Source: Ruminococcus sp. (GTDB taxonomy: Bacteria; Bacillota; Clostridia; Oscillospirales; Ruminococcaceae). Taken from it: a DNA stretch of 35,955 nucleotides. A program made the translations under genes and the position numbers. Below the pieces are notes generated by a model. The model had not been told where the DNA came from and ran no database searches. It saw only the letters and a program-made list of their open reading frames with translations. Shown in pieces: positions 10,885-19,548 of the stretch. The stretch lies in assembly GCA_031262625.1 (NCBI GenBank), contig JAISHJ010000049.1:1-35955 (forward strand), read 5' to 3'. Every line of letters begins with the position of its first letter. Positions within the stretch are counted from its first letter, which is position 1.

Positions 10885-10919
10885 CGCTAATTATTGCAAA
10901 TTTGAAAGGGTGAGGATTT

Positions 10920-11573
10920 ATGGCTGATCAAGTTTTCCCGACCAAAGGCAACCTCTTAAATACACAGAAATCGCTGAGCCTTGCAACGCTCGGTTATGAA
11001 CTGCTTGATAAAAAGCGCAATATCCTCATCCGCGAATTAATGTCGATGGTTGACAAGGCAAAACAGCTTCGCGGAACTATCGACAGCACCTATATTCAAG
11101 CTTATCAAGCACTCCAGATGGCGAATATTTCACGCGGTATTATCGGAAATATCGCCGACAGTATGCCGATTGAAGACAGTCTCACTGTGACATACAGAAG
11201 CGTTATGGGATGTGAACTTCCGCAGGTTTCTATAAACGAAAAAAAGCCGCAGATTTTATACGGCTTCTTAAACACCGATGTCCATATTGACAAAGCTTAT
11301 ATCTGCTTTGAAAAAGTTAAGGTTATGACTGCCGCGCTTGCGGAAGTTGATAACGGTATCTACCGCCTTACAAACTCAATCAGAAAGACACAAACTCGCG
11401 CAAACGCACTCCAAAACATCGTTATTCCGCGTTATAAAAAGACTGTGAAATTTATATCCGAATCTCTTGAAGAAAAAGAGCGTGAGGATTTTTCACGTAT
11501 GAAGGTTATTAAAACGCAGAAGGAACGGCGTAAAAAACGCTATAAAATTAAATCAACCGAAAATGCGGCGTAA
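10920..11573 (+). CDS. ntpD: V/A-type ATP synthase subunit D
   Basis: 217 aa; FPTKGNLLNTQKSLSLATLGYELLDKKRNILIREL and ALQNIVIPRYKKTVKFISESLEEKEREDFSRMKVIK. Confidence 0.97.
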   Translation: MADQVFPTKGNLLNTQKSLSLATLGYELLDKKRNILIRELMSMVDKAKQLRGTIDSTYIQAYQALQMANISRGIIGNIADSMPIEDSLTVTYRSVMGCELPQVSINEKKPQILYGFLNTDVHIDKAYICFEKVKVMTAALAEVDNGIYRLTNSIRKTQTRANALQNIVIPRYKKTVKFISESLEEKEREDFSRMKVIKTQKERRKKRYKIKSTENAA

Positions 11574-11588
11574 GAATTTTGAGGGAAT

Positions 11589-12155
11589 ATGACAGTCACT
11601 GCGGTTATGAAAAACCTTCCGGAAATCGAAACGCCGCGCCTAATTTTAAGAGCGGCTAAGACTTCTGATGCGCCCGATATAGCAGAGTGGATGTCCGACC
11701 CGGAACTTTATGAACTGTGGGCGGCAAATCCGCTTCCGCTTGAACTTAATCCGCTTGAATACTATTCAGACGAAAAAAATCTTCTTGAGCCGGAATTTGA
11801 ATCCCTTGACTGGTTTATCTATCATAAAGCGGACGGAAAAGTTATAGGCGAAGTAGAATTTTACGACATAAAAAATGACTATCAGACTGAAATGAGTTAC
11901 AGAATTTCAAAGCATTACCGTAACTGCGGATATGCATCAGAAGCGGCAGAAGCGGCGGTAAAAGCAGTCTTTCGCTATACTGATATTAACCGCATTTCTG
12001 TGCACATAGATACGAAAAATACTGCATCGGAAAAGCTTATTAAAAAAATCGGCTTTTCATATGAAGGTACATTACGAAGCGAAATGTTCTTTGACACAGT
12101 GTCTGACTATAAAATATTCTCAGCTTTACGTTCAGATAATAATTTTAGGAAGTGA
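11589..12155 (+). CDS. GNAT family N-acetyltransferase (RimJ/RimL-like)
   Basis: 188 aa; IETPRLILRAAKTSDAPDIAEWM...YRISKHYRNCGYASEAAEAAVKAVF...NTASEKLIKKIGFSYEGTLR. Confidence 0.92.
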   Translation: MTVTAVMKNLPEIETPRLILRAAKTSDAPDIAEWMSDPELYELWAANPLPLELNPLEYYSDEKNLLEPEFESLDWFIYHKADGKVIGEVEFYDIKNDYQTEMSYRISKHYRNCGYASEAAEAAVKAVFRYTDINRISVHIDTKNTASEKLIKKIGFSYEGTLRSEMFFDTVSDYKIFSALRSDNNFRK

Positions 12156-12159
12156 AAAA

Positions 12160-13008
12160 GTGTATAAAATAGCATACAAAAAAATGCTTAACCCGACTGT
12201 AGGATTAATGAAAATTGAAGCGCCGCTAATTGCAAAAAAAGCTTTGCCGGGGCAGTTTATAATCCTTCGTACAGATGAAAACGGTGAGAGGATTCCCTTA
12301 ACCGTTGCGGAGACGGACAAGAAGTCTCTCGTAACGATTATTTTTCAGCTTGTGGGCGCGACAACTATAAAATTAGGCGCAATGAACGAAGGCGATTACT
12401 TATCTGATTTTGCAGGACCTCTCGGTCGCCCTTCAAAGCTTGAAGGGCTTAAAAACGTTGCTGTAATCGGCGGAGGTGTCGGCTCTGCAATTGCTTATCC
12501 TGTTGCGAAAGGTTTACACGAAAACGGCGCGAAAGTTCATATTATAGCAGGGTTCAGAAGCCGCGACCTCGTAATTTTAGAAGAAGAATTCGCCGCAATT
12601 TCCGACGAATTTTTAATAATGACCGACGATGGTTCATACGGGCAAAAAGGACTTGTTACGGATGCACTTAAGGCTATAATTGAGCGGGGTGAAAACCTCG
12701 ACGAAGTTATCGCGATAGGACCTCTTGTTATGATGAAATTTGTCGCAAAACTTGCGAAAGAATATAACATAAAAACCACCGTTTCGATGAATCCGATAAT
12801 GGTTGACGGCACGGGAATGTGCGGATGCTGTAGGATTACTGTCGGCGGAAAAACTAAATTCGCTTGCGTTGACGGTCCTGATTTTGACGGATTTGAAGTA
12901 GATTTTGATGAAGCTATGAGCAGACTTTCGGAATACAAAGTTTTCGAGGGAAATGCTAAAGACCACGTTTGCAATCTATTAAATATGAAGAACGGGACGG
13001 TGAATTAA
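12160..13008 (+). CDS. nfnA: ferredoxin-NADP+ reductase / sulfide dehydrogenase subunit (NfnA/SudB-like)
   Basis: GTG start at 12160 with AGGAAGTG upstream; NVAVIGGGVGSAIAYPVAKGL; Cys cluster GTGMCGCCRITVGGKTKFACVDGPDFDGFEVDF. Confidence 0.85.
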   Translation: MYKIAYKKMLNPTVGLMKIEAPLIAKKALPGQFIILRTDENGERIPLTVAETDKKSLVTIIFQLVGATTIKLGAMNEGDYLSDFAGPLGRPSKLEGLKNVAVIGGGVGSAIAYPVAKGLHENGAKVHIIAGFRSRDLVILEEEFAAISDEFLIMTDDGSYGQKGLVTDALKAIIERGENLDEVIAIGPLVMMKFVAKLAKEYNIKTTVSMNPIMVDGTGMCGCCRITVGGKTKFACVDGPDFDGFEVDFDEAMSRLSEYKVFEGNAKDHVCNLLNMKNGTVN

Positions 13009-13010
13009 TC

Positions 13011-14396
13011 ATGCCTAACATGAGCTTAAAGAAAAATGATATGCCGTCCCAAAAGCCTGATGTACGTAACAAAAATTTCTCGGAAGTAGCCCTCGGTTAC
13101 AGCGAGGAACAAGCTTTAGATGAAGCTTCGCGCTGCCTTAACTGCAAGAATAAACCCTGTGTTTCGGGTTGCCCTGTGGGGATTGATATTCCTTCGTTTA
13201 TTGAACTTATGAAGGCGAAAGACTATATCGGAGCGCATAAAAAAATCACCGAAGCCTCCTCTCTTCCGGCTGTTTGCGGCAGAGTTTGCCCTCAAGAATC
13301 GCAGTGCGAAGGAAAATGTGTTCGCGGGATTAAGGGCGAAAGTGTAGCAATCGGACGGCTTGAACGCTTTGCGGCGGATTTTTACAGCGCTAACTGCGAA
13401 GAAAAAACGACCGGTAAAATTACTCCCTGCGGTATAAAAGCGGCGGTTGTAGGTTCAGGTCCGGCAGGGTTAACCTGTGCGGGTGAACTTGCGAAAAACG
13501 GCTGTGAAGTTACCGTTTTCGAGGCTCTCCATAAGCCCGGCGGAGTACTTGTTTACGGAATTCCCGAATTTAGGCTTCCGAAAGCAGTTGTTGCGCGTGA
13601 AGTTGAAGGCTTAAAATCAATGGGAGTTGAAATTGTCACAAACGCTGTAATTGGGCGGACAATTACTGTTGATGAACTTTTTGAGCAAGGCTACAACGCG
13701 ATATTTATCGGTTCCGGCGCGGGTCTGCCGAACTTTATGAAAATTCCCGGGGAGAGCCTTAAGGGCGTGTATTCCGCCAACGAATACCTGACTCGGATTA
13801 ACCTTATGAAGGCGTATGAAAACGAATCCGATACACCTGCAAAACGCGCAAAAAATGTTGCTGTTGTCGGCGGCGGAAATGTCGCTATGGATGCGGCAAG
13901 ATGTGCTAAACGTCTTGGTGCAGAAAATGTTTATATAGTTTATCGCCGCTCCGAAACGGAGATGCCGGCGCGTACGGAGGAAGTTCACCACGCAAAAGAA
14001 GAGGGAATTATCTTCAAAACTCTCTGTAATCCTACCGAAATTATAGGCGATGAAAGCAAAACAGTTACACAGTTAAAATGTTTTGAAATGACTCTCGGTG
14101 AGCCGGACGATTCCGGGCGCAGACGTCCTGTAGTAAAGCCCGAGTCGGAATTTATTCTTGACTGTGATGCGGTAATTATGGCAATCGGAACGTCTCCGAA
14201 CCCGCTTATAAAAGACACTACGGAAGGGCTTGACACTAACCGCTGGGGCTGTATAGTAGCGGATGATAACGGTAAAACTACACGCGAAAATGTATATGCC
14301 GGCGGAGATGCAGTAACCGGCGCAGCTACGGTAATTTTAGCGATGGGTGCCGGAAAAACTGCCGCACAAGCTATACTGAAAAAATTTGAAAAGTAA
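13011..14396 (+). CDS. nfnB: NADPH-dependent glutamate synthase small-subunit-like / NfnB (SudA-like) flavoprotein
   Basis: 461 aa from ATG 13011; CLNCKNKPCVSGCPVGIDIPSFI, CGRVCPQESQCEGKC, VVGSGPAGLTCAGELAKNG, VVGGGNVAMDAARCAKRLGAENV. Confidence 0.9.
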   Translation: MPNMSLKKNDMPSQKPDVRNKNFSEVALGYSEEQALDEASRCLNCKNKPCVSGCPVGIDIPSFIELMKAKDYIGAHKKITEASSLPAVCGRVCPQESQCEGKCVRGIKGESVAIGRLERFAADFYSANCEEKTTGKITPCGIKAAVVGSGPAGLTCAGELAKNGCEVTVFEALHKPGGVLVYGIPEFRLPKAVVAREVEGLKSMGVEIVTNAVIGRTITVDELFEQGYNAIFIGSGAGLPNFMKIPGESLKGVYSANEYLTRINLMKAYENESDTPAKRAKNVAVVGGGNVAMDAARCAKRLGAENVYIVYRRSETEMPARTEEVHHAKEEGIIFKTLCNPTEIIGDESKTVTQLKCFEMTLGEPDDSGRRRPVVKPESEFILDCDAVIMAIGTSPNPLIKDTTEGLDTNRWGCIVADDNGKTTRENVYAGGDAVTGAATVILAMGAGKTAAQAILKKFEK

Positions 14397-14400
14397 CAAG

Positions 14401-14559
14401 AACTTGTATTCATAGCGTGAAGTCGTTCGAGAGCGGCGCGATTTTTTCGCTATGCAAGGAAGTTTTGCGCCGCTTTGCTGACGCAAGGCAAGCAAAACTG
14501 ACGTAGCAGAGCGGAAAAAGCGCGCTGCTATCGGGCGGCTGAACCTATGAATACAAGTT
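14401..14559. repeat. 159-bp palindromic element with perfect 15-bp terminal inverted repeats
   Basis: AACTTGTATTCATAG (14401-14415) and CTATGAATACAAGTT (14545-14559) are exact reverse complements; interior continues as a long imperfect hairpin. Confidence 0.8.
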
Positions 14560-14565
14560 ATAAAA

Positions 14566-14588
14566 TCCCCGCAAAAATTTTGCGGGGA
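14566..14588. terminator. perfect 11-bp hairpin TCCCCGCAAAA-A-TTTTGCGGGGA
   Basis: Exact inverted repeat; the T-rich flank (TTTTAT) is on the - strand side, so + orientation termination is uncertain. Confidence 0.5.
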
Positions 14589-14614
14589 TACGTACATAAT
14601 TATAAGGAGTAATT

Positions 14615-15241
14615 ATGATAAAAAAATCAATAATTATTGTAATTAGTATGTTTATGTTTGGTTTGACTGCCTGCGGTTTAAGTGAGACAGAAATGAACAA
14701 TGCGGCGACCGGAATTCTCTCTGCAATTCAATCGGAAACGAGTGAAACTACAGTCAAAACTACAGAGAAAAAAGCGGGAATTACAGAGACTGCGGAAGAT
14801 GATATTATGACGGCGGAAACTACTGCCGCAGAGACTGCAACAGTTACGACTACAACCGCGCCTGCTACTACTACCGTTACGACAACTACTGTTGCGCCTG
14901 TTGATAACGAAGCGGAGTACATAAAATCGCTTTTTGATTCACAGAGCAGCGACGTTTGGGTAACCGGCAGCGGTGTCGTTACGCGTGTCCTAAAGGACGA
15001 CAATGAGGGCGACCGCCACCAGCGTTTTATTCTCGAATTATCTACCGGGCAGACCCTGCTTTTTGCGCATAATATCGACATTGCGCCGCGAATTGATGAC
15101 ATCGCGAAGGGCGATATAATCAGCTTTTACGGCGAATATATCTTTTCCGATGAGGGCGGCACTGTCCATTGGACGCACCATGACCCGGACGGCAGTTCCG
15201 ACGGCGGTTGGCTTAAAAAAGGCGATACGGTTTACAAATAA
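14615..15241 (+). CDS. DUF3465-like lipoprotein with Thr-rich linker
   Basis: Lipobox LTAC after a hydrophobic signal; Thr/Ala-rich linker; C-terminal domain GSGVVTRVLKDDNEGDRHQRFILELSTGQTLLFAHNIDIAPRIDDIAKGDIISFYGEY...HWTHHDPDG. Confidence 0.8.
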   Translation: MIKKSIIIVISMFMFGLTACGLSETEMNNAATGILSAIQSETSETTVKTTEKKAGITETAEDDIMTAETTAAETATVTTTTAPATTTVTTTTVAPVDNEAEYIKSLFDSQSSDVWVTGSGVVTRVLKDDNEGDRHQRFILELSTGQTLLFAHNIDIAPRIDDIAKGDIISFYGEYIFSDEGGTVHWTHHDPDGSSDGGWLKKGDTVYK

Positions 15242-15250
15242 TCATCGAAT

Positions 15251-16081
15251 TTATATTCGAGATTTTTCACCCATCGCGTATTTTGCGCAAGGCTTTGCAC
15301 CTAATTTACCGTACCAAGAAACTAAACCGGTGTATCCTATAAAGCAACGTTTTATCTTTAATTCCGTCAAAATTTTTAGTGCTTCTTTGCATAGTTTCAT
15401 ACCGAGTCCGAATTTCCGATAACGCTCTCGAACGCCCACACAGCCGAATCCACCGGTATTCGGAAAGCTTAGAGAATATGGATTATCTTCATCAATAACT
15501 ATGCCGCCGGCGATTTCGCCGGTGCTTTTTTCGATTGCGAGAAGGCACCTGTCAGAAGATGCGTAAGCATCACCCCAGCCGCTTATTTCATCGCCCGCTA
15601 TTTTAGCGGCGGCAATTTCATCATCTTTTCGATACCGAAAATCGAAATCATCACCATCATAAGCACTGACATTTTCCCAAATGTTATTATCAGTTTCAAG
15701 CATCATATCAAAGCTGTCCCAAGTGAAATTATAGCCGCATTTTGTGAAAAATTCTTTCGCAGAATTACACGGAATTTCCGGCACACCCGGATATAAATAA
15801 TGCGTTGTGGAGTGTCCTAAAATGAGTTTATCATATTCTGAAAAAATCTCTTTTTCTACATCTTCAAGAAGCTTTTTACCGATACCTTGACGTCTGTAAT
15901 CCTGTCTCACACACAAGAGAAGCAGAGCGTTTTTTTGGTATATCGCATAGCCTTTATCTTCGTAAAAAAGTATTTTTGAAGGATTATTATCAAGTCCAAG
16001 TTGCTCAAAAAACGTCTCAAAATTTGCAAGAAGTTTTGGAAAACACTCAGTGTAGATTTTATAAATTTCATTCTTATTCAT
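15251..16081 (-). CDS. GNAT family N-acetyltransferase
   Basis: 276 aa from MNKNEIYKIYTECFPK; RQDYRRQGIGKKLLEDVE and VGVRERYRKFGLGMKLCKEAL acetyl-CoA binding motifs (two GNAT-like regions). Confidence 0.85.
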   Translation of the reverse strand: MNKNEIYKIYTECFPKLLANFETFFEQLGLDNNPSKILFYEDKGYAIYQKNALLLLCVRQDYRRQGIGKKLLEDVEKEIFSEYDKLILGHSTTHYLYPGVPEIPCNSAKEFFTKCGYNFTWDSFDMMLETDNNIWENVSAYDGDDFDFRYRKDDEIAAAKIAGDEISGWGDAYASSDRCLLAIEKSTGEIAGGIVIDEDNPYSLSFPNTGGFGCVGVRERYRKFGLGMKLCKEALKILTELKIKRCFIGYTGLVSWYGKLGAKPCAKYAMGEKSRI

Positions 16082-16086
16082 GTTTT

Positions 16087-17103
16087 TTACTCCGAATACG
16101 CGATAGTTTCTATCATTTTTTCCGTTAATTTTTCGACTGCTTCCATGTCTGAAATTGCCGCCGCACAGTTTGCGGTGTGAAGATAGCGACATGGGATTGA
16201 AATAGCACAAGTCCTTATCCCACCGGACTTTAAGCTAATCGCAGAAGCATCATTTCCGCCTGCAATAAGAGTTTTTGTCTGCCACTTTATTTTGTTTTCA
16301 TCAGCGGTTTTTTTGCACATTTCAAAGAGATTTTTGTCGTATATAGTGCCGCGATCCATGTAACTTATAACTGCTCCGCCGTCAATTTTTGTGCATTTTT
16401 TATCGTCTTCTACACCGTCAAAATCAGCGGCAGTAGTAGTCTCAATTACAATCGCAAAATCTGCGTTAAGATCAGCCGCTTTTGCACCGCGGCAACCGAT
16501 TTCTTCCTGAACTAAAAATGCGAAAACAACATCAAACGGTAAATCTTTCGTAATTAACGACATCAAAACTGCACAGCCGAAACGGTCGTCAATTGCTTTT
16601 GATGCAATCATTCCGTTGCCGAATTCGATGAAATTTTTCTCAAAATATATACGATCACCGAGTGAAATAATTTCTTTAGTTTCTGCTTTTGATAATGGGC
16701 CTATATCAATCGAAAAGTCATCAAATTTCGCCGGTGCTTTCTGCTCCTCAGCACTCATATTATGGATAGCATTCGCGCCGATTACGCCGTTTCTTCCGTT
16801 AACGACAACACGTCTCCCGAGCACAGAATCAGCGTTCACACCGCCGACAGGTGCGAATTTCAGTGAACCGTCATCGCGTATTGATGTAATGATAAAACTG
16901 ACTTCATCCATGTGTGCAGTTAATGCAATTATTTTGTTGCTTTTCATTTTTGATTTTTTGCGGGCGATTAGATTTCCGAGATTATCTACCGAAATTTCAT
17001 CAGAATGATTTTTGATATTTTCATAGATGAAATCCCGTACTGCGTTTTCATCACCTGAGCCGCCGTAAAGATTACAAAGGCTTTCAAGAAGTTTAATATT
17101 CAT
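16087..17103 (-). CDS. M42 family metallopeptidase
   Basis: 338 aa; ALTAHMDEVSFIIT, SKAIDDRFGCAVLM, VQEEIGCRGAK, RYLHTANCAAAISDMEAV. Confidence 0.93.
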   Translation of the reverse strand: MNIKLLESLCNLYGGSGDENAVRDFIYENIKNHSDEISVDNLGNLIARKKSKMKSNKIIALTAHMDEVSFIITSIRDDGSLKFAPVGGVNADSVLGRRVVVNGRNGVIGANAIHNMSAEEQKAPAKFDDFSIDIGPLSKAETKEIISLGDRIYFEKNFIEFGNGMIASKAIDDRFGCAVLMSLITKDLPFDVVFAFLVQEEIGCRGAKAADLNADFAIVIETTTAADFDGVEDDKKCTKIDGGAVISYMDRGTIYDKNLFEMCKKTADENKIKWQTKTLIAGGNDASAISLKSGGIRTCAISIPCRYLHTANCAAAISDMEAVEKLTEKMIETIAYSE

Positions 17104-18099
17104 CTACGACCTCACAAATTCGACTATTAAATCGACTGTTTTTTCAATATCAAAAATGCTGACCGTTTCAGATTGTGTATGCATGAATTTTATCGGAATT
17201 GACAGGGTTGAAGCTTTAACTCCGCCGCGTGAAACCGCGATTACATCAGCGTTTGTGCCGGTTCTTGACGACATGACTTCAATCTGATAAGGTATATTTT
17301 TTTTCTTAGCAATAGTAATTAGTTCTTTCGATAAATCTTTGTCGAGAGAAGCAGAAACGCCGATCATAACGCCGCCTTTTGTTTCACCGCAGTTTGAATT
17401 TTCGCCGTGCGTTTTAGCAAAAGTAACGTCAACTACAAGCGCAATATCAGGGTTAATGTTGAATGAGGAAATAATTGCACCGCGTTCGGTTACTTCCTCG
17501 CAGGAAGAAAAGAGCAAAACGACATTGTATTCGTGTGTAGTTTCAAGTATTTTTTTTCCGGCAGCAATTACTGCAGCTGCTCCTGCACGATTATCAAGTG
17601 CAGATGCTGCGACAACATCACCCTCAAGTTTTGAAAACTTTTCATGGAGTAAAATTCGATCACCGGGTGAAATTATTTTTTCTGTATCAGCTTTTTTCAT
17701 ACCGACATCTATCAAAATGTCTGAGACGGAAAACGGCTTAGTGTCTTTGTCAGACAGGTGCGGCGGTTTTGTACAAATGATACCGGGATAGCGATTTTTT
17801 CCGACATAAACTCTGCTTGCAGGAAGAATTCGCATATCGGTTTTACCGATATTTCCGACACGTAAAAATCCGTTTTCGGTAATTTGCGTAACGATAAAAC
17901 CTATACGATCAATATGCGCGTCGATTAAAACTGTCTTTTTTGCAGGGTCGATTTCGCTTAGAAAAACAACTAAATTTCCGTCAGTTATTGTCGTTTTGCA
18001 CTCGGGGAATTCGTCTGTAATAAGGGCGCAAATATCATTTTCATCACCTGAAACGCCGTCAGCATCAGTTAATTTCTCGAGTAAATTATATAAATCCAT
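17104..18099 (-). CDS. M42 family metallopeptidase (second tandem paralog)
   Basis: 331 aa; LIDAHIDRIGFIVTQI, SALDNRAGAAAVI, SSCEEVTERGA, KFMHTQSETVSIFDIE. Confidence 0.92.
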   Translation of the reverse strand: MDLYNLLEKLTDADGVSGDENDICALITDEFPECKTTITDGNLVVFLSEIDPAKKTVLIDAHIDRIGFIVTQITENGFLRVGNIGKTDMRILPASRVYVGKNRYPGIICTKPPHLSDKDTKPFSVSDILIDVGMKKADTEKIISPGDRILLHEKFSKLEGDVVAASALDNRAGAAAVIAAGKKILETTHEYNVVLLFSSCEEVTERGAIISSFNINPDIALVVDVTFAKTHGENSNCGETKGGVMIGVSASLDKDLSKELITIAKKKNIPYQIEVMSSRTGTNADVIAVSRGGVKASTLSIPIKFMHTQSETVSIFDIEKTVDLIVEFVRS

Positions 18100-19467
18100 T
18101 TATTTCAGAGCATTTACAATATTCTTAAAATGCTTTCCTCTTTCCTCGAAATTTTTGTAAAGATCAAAGCTTGCAGATGCCGGTGAAAGCGAAATTATAT
18201 CGCCGGAAACTGCGTTTTTTCGAGCTGTTTTTACTGCTTCTTCAAGGTTTTCTGTACGTAAAATTTTAATATTTTCTGCGTTATAATAATCCGAATTTTT
18301 AACGGCATTTTCGATTTTTTCAGCCGTAGCGCCCAATGTCACAAGGCATTTTACGTATTTGTTAACAGGTTCTCCAAGCGGTTCATACGGTATTTTTTTA
18401 TCATATCCGCCGCTGATAATAATTATCTTGCGACCAAATGCTTTCAGACCCGCTATAACTCTTGTCGGAGATGTCGCAATACTGTCGTTATAATATTTTA
18501 CACCATCAATTTCCCGGACAAATTCAATCCGATGTTCAACGCCGTTAAAAGTTTTTGCAACTTCGCAGACCGATTTTGGGGAGACAAAATCAAATGTTGC
18601 TGCAATTGCTGCAAGATAGTTTTCAACGTTGTGAATACCGCGGATTTTAATATCTTCCATATGAAGATATTCCACAATTTCGCCGTTATTATTATAACAC
18701 AAAATCCCGTCTTCACGCAAAAATGCACCGAACGGCATGGGCTTTTCTTTAATCGAAAACTTTATCAATTTGCCGCGAATTTCTTCTGAAAATCTGTTTA
18801 CAATTTCGTTATCTGCGGATAAAATTGTGCGCGAAAATGCATCCTGATGGAGAAAAATCTGCTTTTTGCAGTCGATATATTCGCCCATTTCACCATGAAC
18901 ATCGAGATGATTAGGTGTTATATTTGTGATTACTGTAGTGTCAAATGGTGTGCGCATTGACATTAATTGAAAGCTTGAAAGTTCCGCAACGACATTATCT
19001 GTATCGCGAATGTCATCGATTATCGGCAGAAGTGCTCTCCCTAAATTTCCGCCGAGATGAACTTTTTTGTTTTCAGTTTCGAGTATTTTTGCGATTATAT
19101 TTGTAGTAGTTGTTTTGCCGTCAGAACCTGTCACAGCAAAGGTTTGCGCTCTGTTAAGCTTAAAGAAAACTTCAAGTTCTGACGTTACTGTCTTTCCATT
19201 ATCGCGTGCTTTTTTGAGCGCAGGATGATTAAAATACATCCCGGGAGTTCTGAAAATAATATCGTAATTTTCAAGAGAATCAAGATAATTTTCGCCGATG
19301 GAAAGTTTCGCACCAAGTTTTATATATTCTGAAAAATCGTCAGGATTTGATCTTTTATCAAAAATAGTAATGTCGTAACCGATAGATAAAAATTTTTTTA
19401 TCAAATCATGATGACTCACGCCTGTACCGATAATTGCGATTTTTTTGTCTGTTAAAAACTCGAACAT
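18100..19467 (-). CDS. murD: UDP-N-acetylmuramoyl-L-alanine--D-glutamate ligase
   Basis: 455 aa; VTGSDGKTTTTNIIAKIL, NITPNHLDVHGEMGEYIDCKKQIF, YYNDSIATSPTRVIAGLKAF, LSPASASFDLYKNFEERGKHF. Confidence 0.96.
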   Translation of the reverse strand: MFEFLTDKKIAIIGTGVSHHDLIKKFLSIGYDITIFDKRSNPDDFSEYIKLGAKLSIGENYLDSLENYDIIFRTPGMYFNHPALKKARDNGKTVTSELEVFFKLNRAQTFAVTGSDGKTTTTNIIAKILETENKKVHLGGNLGRALLPIIDDIRDTDNVVAELSSFQLMSMRTPFDTTVITNITPNHLDVHGEMGEYIDCKKQIFLHQDAFSRTILSADNEIVNRFSEEIRGKLIKFSIKEKPMPFGAFLREDGILCYNNNGEIVEYLHMEDIKIRGIHNVENYLAAIAATFDFVSPKSVCEVAKTFNGVEHRIEFVREIDGVKYYNDSIATSPTRVIAGLKAFGRKIIIISGGYDKKIPYEPLGEPVNKYVKCLVTLGATAEKIENAVKNSDYYNAENIKILRTENLEEAVKTARKNAVSGDIISLSPASASFDLYKNFEERGKHFKNIVNALK

Positions 19468-19548
19468 ATTTATGTTGCCTTTCGTTATTTTTATGTTTAA
19501 TAGAATATTTTATGAATTTATTGAGTAAAATTATGCGGAGGAAAATTT

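Noticed and set aside
609-14465. 15-mer TATGCAAGGAAGTTT shared between about 609 and 14451, considered as a second copy of the palindromic element
   Set aside because: Similarity does not extend beyond the 15-mer, which contains an SD-like AAGGAAG; expected by chance at this scale.
14820-14910. Thr/Ala codon repeats (actacaaccgcgcct...) as a tandem DNA repeat
   Set aside because: Explained by the low-complexity linker of the lipoprotein.
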